Positions 1 to 11,655 of a stretch of DNA of 64,000 nucleotides are shown here, piece by piece; positions within the stretch are counted from its first letter, which is position 1; each line of letters opens with the position of its first letter. A program made the position numbers and the translations under genes. The DNA comes from Colletes latitarsis. Taxonomy: Eukaryota; Arthropoda; Insecta; Hymenoptera; Colletidae. Location: assembly GCF_051014445.1 (NCBI RefSeq), contig NW_027488370.1, positions 682,001 to 746,000 of the forward strand, in the 5' to 3' direction. The notes under the pieces are model-generated. The model was not told the DNA's origin and made no database searches. It saw nothing but the letters and a program-made list of their open reading frames with translations.

Positions 1-828
1 CCATTAAACCTGGTTTCGATCAATATTTTAGAGGATAACTCATGTTAGGTCTAGGACAGGCCTGGGATTTGCTCTCATCAGACTCATACCTTCGCATTCT
101 TCACATAATTGTTGAACAGATCCCGGGTTTTATCTGGTTTCGATCACGTAGTAATGTGGTACCACACTGAAACAGTCCATTAAACCTAGTCTCGATCAAC
201 ATTTTCGAGGATAACACATGTTAGGTCTAGGTTAGGTCTGGGATTTGCACACATCAGGCTCATACTTTCGCATATTTCTGATACTTGATGGCCAGATTCT
301 GGTCTTTTTCTGGTTTGGATCACGTAGTAATGTGGTACCACACTGAAACAGTCGAATAAACCTGGTCTCGATTAATATTTTTGAGGATAACGCATGTTAG
401 GTCTGGATTAGGTCTGGGATTTGCCCTCATCAGTCTCATACTTCCTCGTTCTTCACATACTTCTTGAACAGATCCTGGGCTTTCACAGGTTTGGATCACG
501 TAGTAATGTGGTACCACACTGGAACAGTCCATTAAACCTGGTTTCGATCAATATTTTAGAGGATAGCTCATGTTAGGTCTAGGACAGGCCTGGGATTTGC
601 TCTCATCAGACTCATACCTTCGCATTCTTCACATAATTGTTGAACAGATCCCGGGTTTTATCTGGTTACGATCACGTAGTAATGTGGTACCACACTGAAA
701 CAGTCCATTAAACCTAGTTTCGATCAACATTTTCGAGGGTAACACATGTTAGGTCTAGGTTAGGTCTGGGATTTGCACACATCAGGCTCATACTTTCGCA
801 TATTTCTCATACTTGATGGCCAGATTCT
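1..828. repeat. 3-unit local duplication (1-300 and 529-828)
   Basis: Bases 1 to about 300 recur at 529 to about 828, a spacing of 528 bp or three units. Shared rare features are CTAGGACAGGCCTGGG, ACATAATTGTTGAACAG, and AACATTTTCGAGG followed by GATTTGCACACATCAG. A few single-base differences are visible, for example GATAACTC versus GATAGCTC and CTAGTCTCG versus CTAGTTTCG. The intervening unit (353-528) is of a different type. Confidence 0.85.
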
Positions 829-923
829 GGCTTTTTTTGGTCTGGATCACGCAGTAATGTGGATCTACACTGAAACAGTCCATTAAACCATGTTTCGATG
901 AATATTTTAGAGGATAACGCATG

Positions 924-945
924 TTAGGTCTAGGTTAGGTCTGGG
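924..945 (+). repeat. 11-bp direct doublet inside the unit
   Basis: Two adjacent 11-bp elements, TTAGGTCTAGG and TTAGGTCTGGG, differ at one base. The doublet is present in most units. In some left-hand units the second half is altered, reading AGGACAGGCCTGGG or AGGCCAGGCCTGGG. Two units lack exactly one 11-bp element (near 25,386 and 48,601), as expected if slippage or recombination between the two halves removed one. The TTAGG core resembles the insect telomere repeat, but it is not tandem here and I do not read it as telomeric. Confidence 0.92.
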
Positions 946-961
946 ATTTGCTCTCATCAGG

Positions 962-989
962 CTCATACTTTCGCATATTTCTCATACTT
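962..989 (+). repeat. Pair of CTCATACTT direct repeats, 19 bp apart
   Basis: CTCATACTT occurs at 962-970 and again at 981-989, separated by TCGCATATTT. The pair is intact in many units of the ...CGCATATTTCTCATACTT type and degenerate in units reading CGCATTCTTCACATACTT or CGCGTTTTTCACATACTT, which keep CATACTT at the same spacing. Together with the 11-bp doublet this shows that the 176-bp unit carries short internal duplications. Confidence 0.85.
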
Positions 990-1033
990 GATGGCCAGAT
1001 TCTGGACTTTTTTTGGTTTGGATCACGTAGTAA

Positions 1034-1045
1034 TGTGGTACCACA
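1034..1045. other. 12-bp perfect palindrome TGTGGTACCACA
   Basis: TGTGGTACCACA is its own reverse complement and contains a KpnI site (GGTACC). It recurs once per unit at the same phase and is the most symmetrical element in the unit. Broken versions include TGTGATGCCACA (right part of the window), GTGTTACCAC and GTGGATCTACAC. A symmetrical site repeated every 176 bp could bind a dimeric protein; that is inference. It does not match the CENP-B box. Confidence 0.93.
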
Positions 1046-3661
1046 CTGAAACAGTCCACTAAACCTGGTTTCGATCAATGTTTTAGAGGATAACGCATGT
1101 TAGGTCTAGGTTAGGCCTTGAATTTGCCCTCATCAGACTCATGGTTTCGCTTCCTTCACACACTTGTTGAACAGATCCCGCATTTTTTCTGGTGTGGATC
1201 ACGTGGTAATGTGTTACCACACTGTAACAGACAATTACACATGGTTTCGATCAATATTTTAGAAGTTAACGCACGTTAGGTCTAGGTTAGGTCTGGGATT
1301 TGCTCTCATCAAGGTCATACTTTCGCATATTTCTCATACTTGATGGCCAGATTGTGGCCTTTTTTTGGTTTGGATCACGTAGTAATGTGGTACCACACTG
1401 AAACAGTCCATTATACCTGGTTTCGATCAATATTTTAGAGGATAACGCATGTTAGGTCTGGGTTAGGTCTAGGATTTGCCCTCATCAGGCTCATACTTTC
1501 GAATTTTTCGCATACTCGTTGACCAGATACTGGACTCTTTCTGGTTTGGAACACATGGTAATGTGGTACCACACTGAAACAGTCAATTAAACCTAGTCTG
1601 GGTCAACATTACAAAGGATAATGCATGTTAGGTTTGGGTTAGGTCTGTCATTTGCCCTCATGAGGGTAATACTTTCGCATATTTCTCATACTTGTTGGCC
1701 AGATCGTGGAGTTTTACTGGTTTGGATCACATGGTAATGTGGTACCACACTGAAACGGTCAATTAAACCTGGTTTCGATCAATATTTTAGAGGATAACGC
1801 ATGTTAGGTCTAGGTTAGGCCTTGGATTTGCCCTCATCAGACTCTCAAACTTTCGCATTCACCACACACTTGTTGAACAGATCCCGGATTTTCTCTGGTT
1901 TGGATCACGTAGTAATGTGGCACCACACTGAAACAGTCCATTAAACCTGGTTTCGATAAATAATTTAGAGGATGACGCATGTTACGTCTGCGTTAGGTCT
2001 GGGATTTCCACTCTTCAGTCTCATAATTTCGCATTTTTCACGTAGTTGTTGGCCAGATTCTAGGTTTTTTCTGGTTTGGACCACGTGGTAATATGTTACC
2101 GTACTGAAACAGACCATTAAACCTGGTTTCGATCAATATTATAGAGGATAACGCATGTTAGGTCTATGCTAGGTCTGAGATTTGCACCCATTAGGCTCAT
2201 ACTTTCGCATATTTCTCATACTTGATGCCCAGATTCTGGACTTTTTTTGGTTTCGGTCACGTAGTAATATGGTACCACACTGAAACAGTCCACTAAACCT
2301 GGTTTCGATCAATGTTTTAGAGGATAACGCATGTTAGGTCTAGGTTAGGCCTTGGATTTGCCCTCATCAGACTCATGCTTTCGCTTTCTTGACACACTTG
2401 TTGAACAGATCCCGCATGTTTTCTGGTGTGGATCACGTGGTAATGTGTTACCACACTGTAACAGACCATTAAACATGGTTTCGATCAATATTCTAAAAGT
2501 TAACGCACGTTAGGTCTAGGTTAGGACTGGGATTTGCTCTCATCAGGCTGATACTTTCGCATATTTCTCATACTTGATGGCCAGATTGTGTGCTTTTTTT
2601 GGTTTAGATCACGTAGTAATGTGGTACCACACTGAAAGAGTCCATTAAACCAGGTTTCGATCAATATTTTAGAGGATAACGCATGTTAGGTCTATGATAG
2701 GTCTGGGATTAGCACTCATCAGGCTCATACTTTCGCATATTTCTCATACTTGAAGTCCAGATTCTGGGCTTTTTCTGGTTTGGATCACGTAGTAGTGTGG
2801 TACCACAATGAAACAGTCAATTCAACCTGGTCTCGATAAATATTTTAGAGGATAACGCATGTTAGGTCTGGGTTAGGTCAAGGATTTGCCCTCATCAGGC
2901 TCATACTTTCGAATATTTCGCATACTCGTTGACCAGATACTGGACTTTTTCTGGTTTGGAACACGTGGTAATGTGATACCACACTGAAACAGTCAATTAA
3001 ACCTAGTCTGGGTCAACATTACAAAGGATAATGCATGTTAGGTCTGGGTTAGGTCTGTGATTTGCCCTCATGAGGGTATTACTTTCGCATATTTCTCATA
3101 CTTGTTGGCCAGATCGTGGACTTTTACTGGTTTGGATCACATGGTAATGTGGTACCACACTGAAACGGTCAATTAAACATGGTTTCGATCAATATTTTAG
3201 AGGATAACGCATGTTAGGTCTAGGTTAGGCCTTGGATTTGCCCTCATCAGACTCATGCTCTCGCTTTCGTCACACACTTGTTGAACAGATCCCGCATTTT
3301 TTCTGGTGTGGATCACGTGGTAATGTGTTACCACACTGTAACAGACCATTAAACATGGTTTCGATCAATATTTTACAAGTTAACGCACGTTAGGTCTAGG
3401 TTAGGTCTGGGATTTGCTCTCATCAGGCTCATACTTTCGCATATTTCTCGTTCTTGTTGGCCAGATTCTGGGCTTTTTTTGGTTTGGATCACGCAGTAAT
3501 GTGATACCACACTGATACAGTCAATTAAACCTGGTTTCGATCAATATTTTAGAGGATAACGCATGTTAGGTCTAGGTTAGGCCTGGGATATGCCCTCATC
3601 AGACTCATACTTTCGCATTCTTCACATACTTGTTGAACAGATCCCGGGTTTTTTCTGGTTC

Positions 3662-6475
3662 GGATCAGGTAGTAATGTGGTACCACACTGAAACAGTCCA
3701 TTAAACCTGGTTTCGATCAATATTTTAGAGGATAACACATGTTAGGTCTAGGTTAGGCCTTGGATTTGCGCTGATCAGGCTCATACTTTCGCATATTTCT
3801 CATACTTGTTGAGCAGATCCTGGGATTTTTCTGGTTTGGATCACGTAGTAATGTGGTACCACACTGAAACAGTCAATTAAACCTGGTTTCGATCAATATT
3901 TTAGAGGATAACTCATGTTAGGTCTAGGCCAGGCCTGGGATATGCCCTCATCAGACTCATACTTTCGCATTCTTCACATACTTGTTGAACAGATCCCAGG
4001 TTTTTTCTGGTTCGGATCACGTAGTAATGTGGTACCACACTGAAACAGTCCACTAAACCTAGTTTCAATCAATATTTTAGAGGATAACTCATGTTAGGTC
4101 TAGGCCAGGCCTGGGATATGCCCTCATCAGGCTCATACTTTCGCATATTTCTCGTTCTTGTTGGCCAGATCCCGGGTTTTTTCTGGTTTGGATCACGTAG
4201 TAATGTTGTACCACACTGAAACAGTCCATTAAAACTAGTTTCGATCAATATTTTAGTGGATAACTCATGTTAGGTCTAGGTTAGGACTGGGAATTGCTCT
4301 CATCAGGCTCGAACTTTCGCATGTTTCTCATACTTGATGGCCAGATTCTTGGTTTCCTCGGCATTGGATCACGCACTAATGTGATACCACACTGAAACAG
4401 TAAATTAAACCTGGTTTCGATCAATGTTTTACAGGATATCGCATGTTAGGTCTGCGTTAGGTCTGGGATTTGCCCTCATCTGGCACATATATTCGAATTT
4501 TTCGTATACATGTTCGCCAGAGCCTGAGCTTTTTCTCGTTTGGATCACGCAGTGATGTGGTACCACACTGAAACAGTCCATTAAACCAGGTTTCGTTCAA
4601 TATTTTATATGATAACGCATGTTAGGTCTAGGTCAGGCCTGGGATTTGCCCTCATCAGGGTCATACTTTCGCATTTTTCACATACTTGTTGTACAGATCC
4701 CTGGGTTTCTCTGGTTTGGATCACGTAGTAATGAGGTACCACACAGAAACAGTCCATTAAATCTGGTTTCTATCAATATTTTAGAGGATAACGCATGTTA
4801 GGTCTAGGTTAGATCCGGGATTTGCTCTCATCAGGCTCATACTTTCGCATATTTCTCATACTAGATGGCCAGATTGTGGGCTTTTTTTGGTTTGGATCAC
4901 GTAGTAATGTGGTACCACACAGAAATAGTCAACTCAACCTGGATTCGATCAATATTTTAGAGGATAACTCATATTAGGTCTAGGACAGGCCTGGGATTTG
5001 CCTTCATCAGACTCATACCTTCGCACTTCTCATATAATTGTTGAACAGATCCCGGGTTTGTTCTGGTTTCGATCACGTAGTAATGTGGTACCACACTGAA
5101 ACAGTCCATTAAACCTAGTTTCGATCAACATTTTCGAGGATAGCGCATGTTTGGCCTAGGTTAGGTCTGGGATTTGCACACATCAGGCTCATACTTTCGC
5201 ATATTTCTCATACTTGATGGCCAGATTCTGGGCTTTATTTGGTTTGGATCACGTAGTAATGACGTATCACACTGAAACAGTCGATTAAACCTGGTCTCGA
5301 TCAATATTTTAGAGGATGACGCTTGTTAGGTCTTGGTTAGGTCTGGGATTTGCCCTCATCAGACTCATGCTTTCGCTTTCTTCACACACTTGTTGAACAG
5401 ATCCCTGGGTTTCTCTGGTTTGGATCACGTAGTAATGAGGTACCACACTGAAACAGACCATTAAACCTGGTTTCGATCAATATTTTAGAGGATAACGCAT
5501 GTTAGTTCTAGGTTAGGTCTGGAATTTGCTCTCATCAGGCTCATACTTTCGCATATTTCTCATACTTGATGGCCAGATTGTGGGCTTTTTTTGGTTTGGA
5601 TCACGTAGTAATGTGGTACCACACAGAAATAGTCAACTCAACCTGGATTCGATCAATATTTTAGAGGATAACTCATATTAGGTCTAGGACAGGCCTGGGA
5701 TTTGCCCTCATCAGACACATACCTTCGCACTTTTCATATAATTGTTAAACAGATCCCGGGTTTGTTCTGGTTTCGATCACGTAGTAATGTGGTACCACAC
5801 TGAAACAGCCCATTAAACCTAGTTTCGATCAACATTTTCGAGGATAGCGCATGTTTGGCCTAGGTTAGGTCTGGGATTTGCACACATCAGGCTCATACTT
5901 TCGCATATTTCTCATACTTGATGGTCAGATTCTGGCTTTTTTTGGTTTGGATCACGCAGTAATGTGGATCTACACTGAAACAGTCCATTAAACCTGGTTT
6001 CGATCAATATTTTAGAGGATAACGCATGTTATGTCCAGGTTATGTCTGGGATTTGCTCTCATCAGGCTCATACTTTCGCATATTTCTCATACTTGTTGAA
6101 CAGATCCCGGGCTTTTCTGGTTTGGATCACGTGGTAAAGTGGTACCACAATGAAACAGACGACTAAACCTGGTCTCGATCAATATTTTAGTGGATAACGC
6201 ATGTTAGGTCTGGATTAGGTCTAGGATTTGCCCTCATCAGTCTCATACTTCCTCATTCTTCACATACTTCTTGTACAGATCCTGGGATTTTTCTGGTTTG
6301 GATCACATAGTAGTGGGGTACCACACTTATACAGTCCATTAAACCTGGTTTCGATCAATATTTTAGAGGATACCGCATGTGAGGTCTAGGTTTGGCCTTG
6401 GATTTGCCCTCATCAGTCTCATACTTCCACATTCCTCACATACTTCTTGAACAGATCCTGGGTTTTTTCTGGTTT
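3662..6475. repeat. 16-unit block, copy A
   Basis: This 2,814-bp block is followed directly by a near-identical copy. The match at a spacing of 2,814 bp starts near 3,662/6,476, where both read GATCAGGTAGTAATG, a rare GG-AGG form of the usual GATCACGTAG. 16 x 176 is 2,816, so the block is 16 units minus 2 bp. I saw one difference from copy B (T at 5,609, C at 8,423). Marker variants include CTCATCTGGCACATATATTC, TTCGTATACATGTTCGCC and GATGACGCTTGTTAGG. Confidence 0.94.
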
Positions 6476-9289
6476 GGATCAGGTAGTAATGTGGTACCAC
6501 ACTGAAACAGTCCATTAAACCTGGTTTCGATCAATATTTTAGAGGATAACACATGTTAGGTCTAGGTTAGGCCTTGGATTTGCGCTGATCAGGCTCATAC
6601 TTTCGCATATTTCTCATACTTGTTGAGCAGATCCTGGGATTTTTCTGGTTTGGATCACGTAGTAATGTGGTACCACACTGAAACAGTCAATTAAACCTGG
6701 TTTCGATCAATATTTTAGAGGATAACTCATGTTAGGTCTAGGCCAGGCCTGGGATATGCCCTCATCAGACTCATACTTTCGCATTCTTCACATACTTGTT
6801 GAACAGATCCCAGGTTTTTTCTGGTTCGGATCACGTAGTAATGTGGTACCACACTGAAACAGTCCACTAAACCTAGTTTCAATCAATATTTTAGAGGATA
6901 ACTCATGTTAGGTCTAGGCCAGGCCTGGGATATGCCCTCATCAGGCTCATACTTTCGCATATTTCTCGTTCTTGTTGGCCAGATCCCGGGTTTTTTCTGG
7001 TTTGGATCACGTAGTAATGTTGTACCACACTGAAACAGTCCATTAAAACTAGTTTCGATCAATATTTTAGTGGATAACTCATGTTAGGTCTAGGTTAGGA
7101 CTGGGAATTGCTCTCATCAGGCTCGAACTTTCGCATGTTTCTCATACTTGATGGCCAGATTCTTGGTTTCCTCGGCATTGGATCACGCACTAATGTGATA
7201 CCACACTGAAACAGTAAATTAAACCTGGTTTCGATCAATGTTTTACAGGATATCGCATGTTAGGTCTGCGTTAGGTCTGGGATTTGCCCTCATCTGGCAC
7301 ATATATTCGAATTTTTCGTATACATGTTCGCCAGAGCCTGAGCTTTTTCTCGTTTGGATCACGCAGTGATGTGGTACCACACTGAAACAGTCCATTAAAC
7401 CAGGTTTCGTTCAATATTTTATATGATAACGCATGTTAGGTCTAGGTCAGGCCTGGGATTTGCCCTCATCAGGGTCATACTTTCGCATTTTTCACATACT
7501 TGTTGTACAGATCCCTGGGTTTCTCTGGTTTGGATCACGTAGTAATGAGGTACCACACAGAAACAGTCCATTAAATCTGGTTTCTATCAATATTTTAGAG
7601 GATAACGCATGTTAGGTCTAGGTTAGATCCGGGATTTGCTCTCATCAGGCTCATACTTTCGCATATTTCTCATACTAGATGGCCAGATTGTGGGCTTTTT
7701 TTGGTTTGGATCACGTAGTAATGTGGTACCACACAGAAATAGTCAACTCAACCTGGATTCGATCAATATTTTAGAGGATAACTCATATTAGGTCTAGGAC
7801 AGGCCTGGGATTTGCCTTCATCAGACTCATACCTTCGCACTTCTCATATAATTGTTGAACAGATCCCGGGTTTGTTCTGGTTTCGATCACGTAGTAATGT
7901 GGTACCACACTGAAACAGTCCATTAAACCTAGTTTCGATCAACATTTTCGAGGATAGCGCATGTTTGGCCTAGGTTAGGTCTGGGATTTGCACACATCAG
8001 GCTCATACTTTCGCATATTTCTCATACTTGATGGCCAGATTCTGGGCTTTATTTGGTTTGGATCACGTAGTAATGACGTATCACACTGAAACAGTCGATT
8101 AAACCTGGTCTCGATCAATATTTTAGAGGATGACGCTTGTTAGGTCTTGGTTAGGTCTGGGATTTGCCCTCATCAGACTCATGCTTTCGCTTTCTTCACA
8201 CACTTGTTGAACAGATCCCTGGGTTTCTCTGGTTTGGATCACGTAGTAATGAGGTACCACACTGAAACAGACCATTAAACCTGGTTTCGATCAATATTTT
8301 AGAGGATAACGCATGTTAGTTCTAGGTTAGGTCTGGAATTTGCTCTCATCAGGCTCATACTTTCGCATATTTCTCATACTTGATGGCCAGATTGTGGGCT
8401 TTTTTTGGTTTGGATCACGTAGCAATGTGGTACCACACAGAAATAGTCAACTCAACCTGGATTCGATCAATATTTTAGAGGATAACTCATATTAGGTCTA
8501 GGACAGGCCTGGGATTTGCCCTCATCAGACACATACCTTCGCACTTTTCATATAATTGTTAAACAGATCCCGGGTTTGTTCTGGTTTCGATCACGTAGTA
8601 ATGTGGTACCACACTGAAACAGCCCATTAAACCTAGTTTCGATCAACATTTTCGAGGATAGCGCATGTTTGGCCTAGGTTAGGTCTGGGATTTGCACACA
8701 TCAGGCTCATACTTTCGCATATTTCTCATACTTGATGGTCAGATTCTGGCTTTTTTTGGTTTGGATCACGCAGTAATGTGGATCTACACTGAAACAGTCC
8801 ATTAAACCTGGTTTCGATCAATATTTTAGAGGATAACGCATGTTATGTCCAGGTTATGTCTGGGATTTGCTCTCATCAGGCTCATACTTTCGCATATTTC
8901 TCATACTTGTTGAACAGATCCCGGGCTTTTCTGGTTTGGATCACGTGGTAAAGTGGTACCACAATGAAACAGACGACTAAACCTGGTCTCGATCAATATT
9001 TTAGTGGATAACGCATGTTAGGTCTGGATTAGGTCTAGGATTTGCCCTCATCAGTCTCATACTTCCTCATTCTTCACATACTTCTTGTACAGATCCTGGG
9101 ATTTTTCTGGTTTGGATCACATAGTAGTGGGGTACCACACTTATACAGTCCATTAAACCTGGTTTCGATCAATATTTTAGAGGATACCGCATGTGAGGTC
9201 TAGGTTTGGCCTTGGATTTGCCCTCATCAGTCTCATACTTCCACATTCCTCACATACTTCTTGAACAGATCCTGGGTTTTTTCTGGTTT
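6476..9289. repeat. 16-unit block, copy B
   Basis: Tandem partner of the block at 3,662-6,475. The copies match until about 9,295, where this copy continues as ACATAGTGG while the end of copy A reads AGGTAGTAATG, placing the duplication junction at about 6,476-6,481. The extreme similarity implies a very recent duplication, or an assembly artefact, which sequence alone cannot exclude. Confidence 0.94.
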
Positions 9290-11655
9290 GGATCACATAG
9301 TGGTGTGGTACCACACTGAAGCAGTCGATTAAACATGGTTTTGATCAATATTTTAGAGGATCACACATGTTAGGTCTGGGTCAGGTCTGTGATTTGCCCC
9401 CATGAGGCTAATACTTTCGCATATTTCACATACTTGTTGGCCAGATCCTGGGCTTCTTCTGGTTTGGATCACGTAGTAATGTGGGACCACACTGAAACAG
9501 TGGATTAAACGTTGTTTCGATCAATATTTTAGAGGATAACGCATGTTAGGTCTAGGTTAGGCCTGGGATTTGCCACCATCAGACTCATACTTTCGCAATC
9601 TTCACATAGTTGTTGAACAGATCCTGGGTTTTTTCTAGTCTGGAGCACGTAGTAATGTGGTACCACACAGGAACAGTTAATTAAACCTGGTTTCGATCAA
9701 TATTTTAGAGGATATCGCATGTTAGGTCTAGGTTAGGTCTGGGATTTGCCCCCATCAGGCTCATACTTTCGCATTCTTCACATACTTGTTGGGCAGATCC
9801 TGGGTTTTTTCTAGTCTGGAGCACGTAGTAATGTGGTACCACACAGGAACAGTTAATTAAACCTGGTTTCGATCAATATTTTATAGGATAACGCATGTTA
9901 GGTCTGGGTTAGGTCTGGGATTTGCCCTTATCAGTCTCATACGTCCTCATTCTTCACATACTTCTTGAACAGATCCTGGGTTTTCACTGCTTTGGATCAC
10001 GTAGTAATGTGGTACCACACTGAAACAGTCCATTAAACCTGGATTCGATCAATATTTTAGAGGATAACGCATGTTAGGTCTAGGTTAGTTCTGGGATTTG
10101 CCCTCATCAGGCTCATACTTTCGCAATCTTCACATAGTTGTTGAACAGATCCTGGGTTTTTTCTAGTTTGGAGCACGTAGTAATGTGGTACCACACAGGA
10201 ACAGTCGATTAAACCTGGTATCGATCAATATTTTTGAGGATAACGCATGTTAGGTCTCGGTTAGGTCTAGGATTTGCCCTCATCTGGGTCATACTTTCGC
10301 ATGTTACTCAAACTTGCTGGTCAGATTCTGGGCTTTCATTGGTCTGGATCACGTAGTAATGTGGTACCACACTGAAACAGTCCATTAAACCTGGTTTCGA
10401 TCAATTTTTTTAGAGGATAACGCATGTTAGGTCTAGGTTAGGCCAGGGATTTGCCCTCATCGGGGTCATCCTTTCGCAGTTTTAACATACATGTTGACCT
10501 GAGCGAAGGTTTTTTCTGCTTTGGATCACGCAGCAAAGTGGTACCACACTAAAACAGTCAATTAAGCCTGGTTTCGATAAATATTTTAGAGGATAACGCA
10601 AGTTATGTCTGGGATAGGTCTGGGATTTGCCCTCATCAGGCTCATACTTTCGCGTTTTTCACATACTTTTTGTAGAGATCCTTGCCTTTGGCTGGATTGG
10701 ATCACGTAGTAGTGTTGTACCACACTGAAACAGTCCACTAAACCTGGTTTCGATCAATATTTTAGAGAATAATTCGTGTTAGGTCTAGGTTAGGTCTGGG
10801 ATTTGCCCTCATCAGGATCACACTTTTGCAGTTTTAACATACATGTTGAACAGATCCCTGGATTTCTCTGGTTTGGATCACGTAGTAATGTGGTGCCACA
10901 CTGAAGCAGTTAATTAAACCTGGTTTTGATCAACATTTTAGAGGATAACACATGTTAGGTCTGGGTTAGGTCCAGGTTTTGCCCTCATCAGTCTCATACA
11001 TTCGCATTTTTCACATACTTGTTGAACAGATCCCCGGATTTTGCTGGTTTGGATCTCATCGTAATGTGGTACCACACTGAAACAGTCAATTAAACCTGGT
11101 TTCCATCAATATTTTAGAGGATAACACATGTTAGGTCTGGGTTAGGTCCAGGATTTGCCATCATCACGGTCATTCTTTCGCAGTTCTAACATACATATTG
11201 ACATGATCGAGGGTTTTTTCTGCTTTGGATACGTAGTAAAGTGGTACCACACTGAAACAGACCATTAAACTAGGTTTGGATTAATATTTTTGTGGATAAC
11301 ACATGTTAGGTCTAGGTTAGGTCTGGGATTTGCCCCCATCAGGGTCATACTTTCGCAGTTTTAACATACATGTTGAACAGATCCCTGGATTTTCCTGGTT
11401 TGGATCACGTAGTAATGTGGTACCACACTCAAACAGTCAACTAAACCTGGTTTCCACAATATTTTAGAGGATAACACATGTTAGGTCTGGGTTAGGTCCA
11501 GGATTTGCCCTCATCAGTCTCATACATTCGCATTCTTCCCATACTTCTTGAACAGATCCAAGGTTTTTTCTGGTTTGGATCACATAGTAATGTGGTACCA
11601 CACTGAAACAGTCAATTAAACCTGGTATCGATCAATATTTTATAGGACAACGCAA
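9290..11655. repeat. Linking segment between blocks B and C
   Basis: About 13.5 units connecting copies B and C. 9,296-9,554 matches 14,045-14,303 (GTGATTTGCCCCCATGAGG type). About 9,620-10,087 matches 15,954-16,421 and 20,177-20,644, marked by TCTAGTCTGGAGCACGTAG and CACAGGAACAGTTAATTAA. 10,111-10,970 matches 20,844-21,703 at a spacing of 10,733 bp (61 units). 11,490-11,660 matches the segment ending near 21,870. The segment is therefore the flank of an older, larger duplication. Units with TTTAACATACATGTTGACC also occur here. Confidence 0.88.

Larger units (their letters stand above)
880..1055 (+). repeat. Representative 176-bp satellite unit
   Basis: This unit is exactly 176 bp and shows every internal element in common form. 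From its start at CCATTAAACC it holds a GATTAATATTTTAG-like AT-rich stretch (here GATGAATATTTTAG), an AACGCATG block, the 11-bp doublet, the CATCAG stretch, the CTCATACTT pair, a run of seven T at 1008-1014, GGATCACGTAG and the GGTACC palindrome. The T-run occurs once per unit throughout the array, usually 5-8 bases long. Unit boundaries are arbitrary; CCATTAAACC was chosen because it matches base 1 of the window. Confidence 0.97.
829..3661. repeat. Left-hand diverged satellite units
   Basis: About 16 diverged units with local duplications. A segment starting at 1,057, marked by TCTGGTGTGGATCACGTGG and TAACGCACGTTAGG, recurs from 2,291 (1,234 bp, seven units plus 2 bp) and again from about 3,180. 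A segment at 1,430-1,830, marked by CTAGTCTGGGTCAACATT and CATACTCGTTGACC, recurs at 2,840-3,240 (1,410 bp, eight units plus 2 bp). Several units here carry CACGTGG where most of the array has CACGTAG, creating a CACGTG hexamer. No coding sequence is supported. Confidence 0.9.

Noticed and set aside
924..945. TTAGG elements as telomere repeats
   Set aside because: Only two TTAGG cores occur per unit, separated by TCTAGG, and there is no (TTAGG)n tandem run anywhere in the window.
880..1055. CENP-B box
   Set aside because: TTCGATCAAT fits the first half of the minimal pattern (TTCGnnnnA) but the required CGGG part is absent, and the reverse complement gives no match in the units checked.
1190..1205. 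CACGTG hexamer as a transcription-factor E-box or G-box
   Set aside because: It arises in some units by a single change from CACGTAG to CACGTGG and is not accompanied by any promoter-like context.
4619..4801. Identical 60-codon plus-strand open frames at 4,619, 7,433 and 12,182
   Set aside because: The three are identical because they lie in duplicated blocks A, B and C, not because a protein is conserved. Most of the array has no such frame at this phase.
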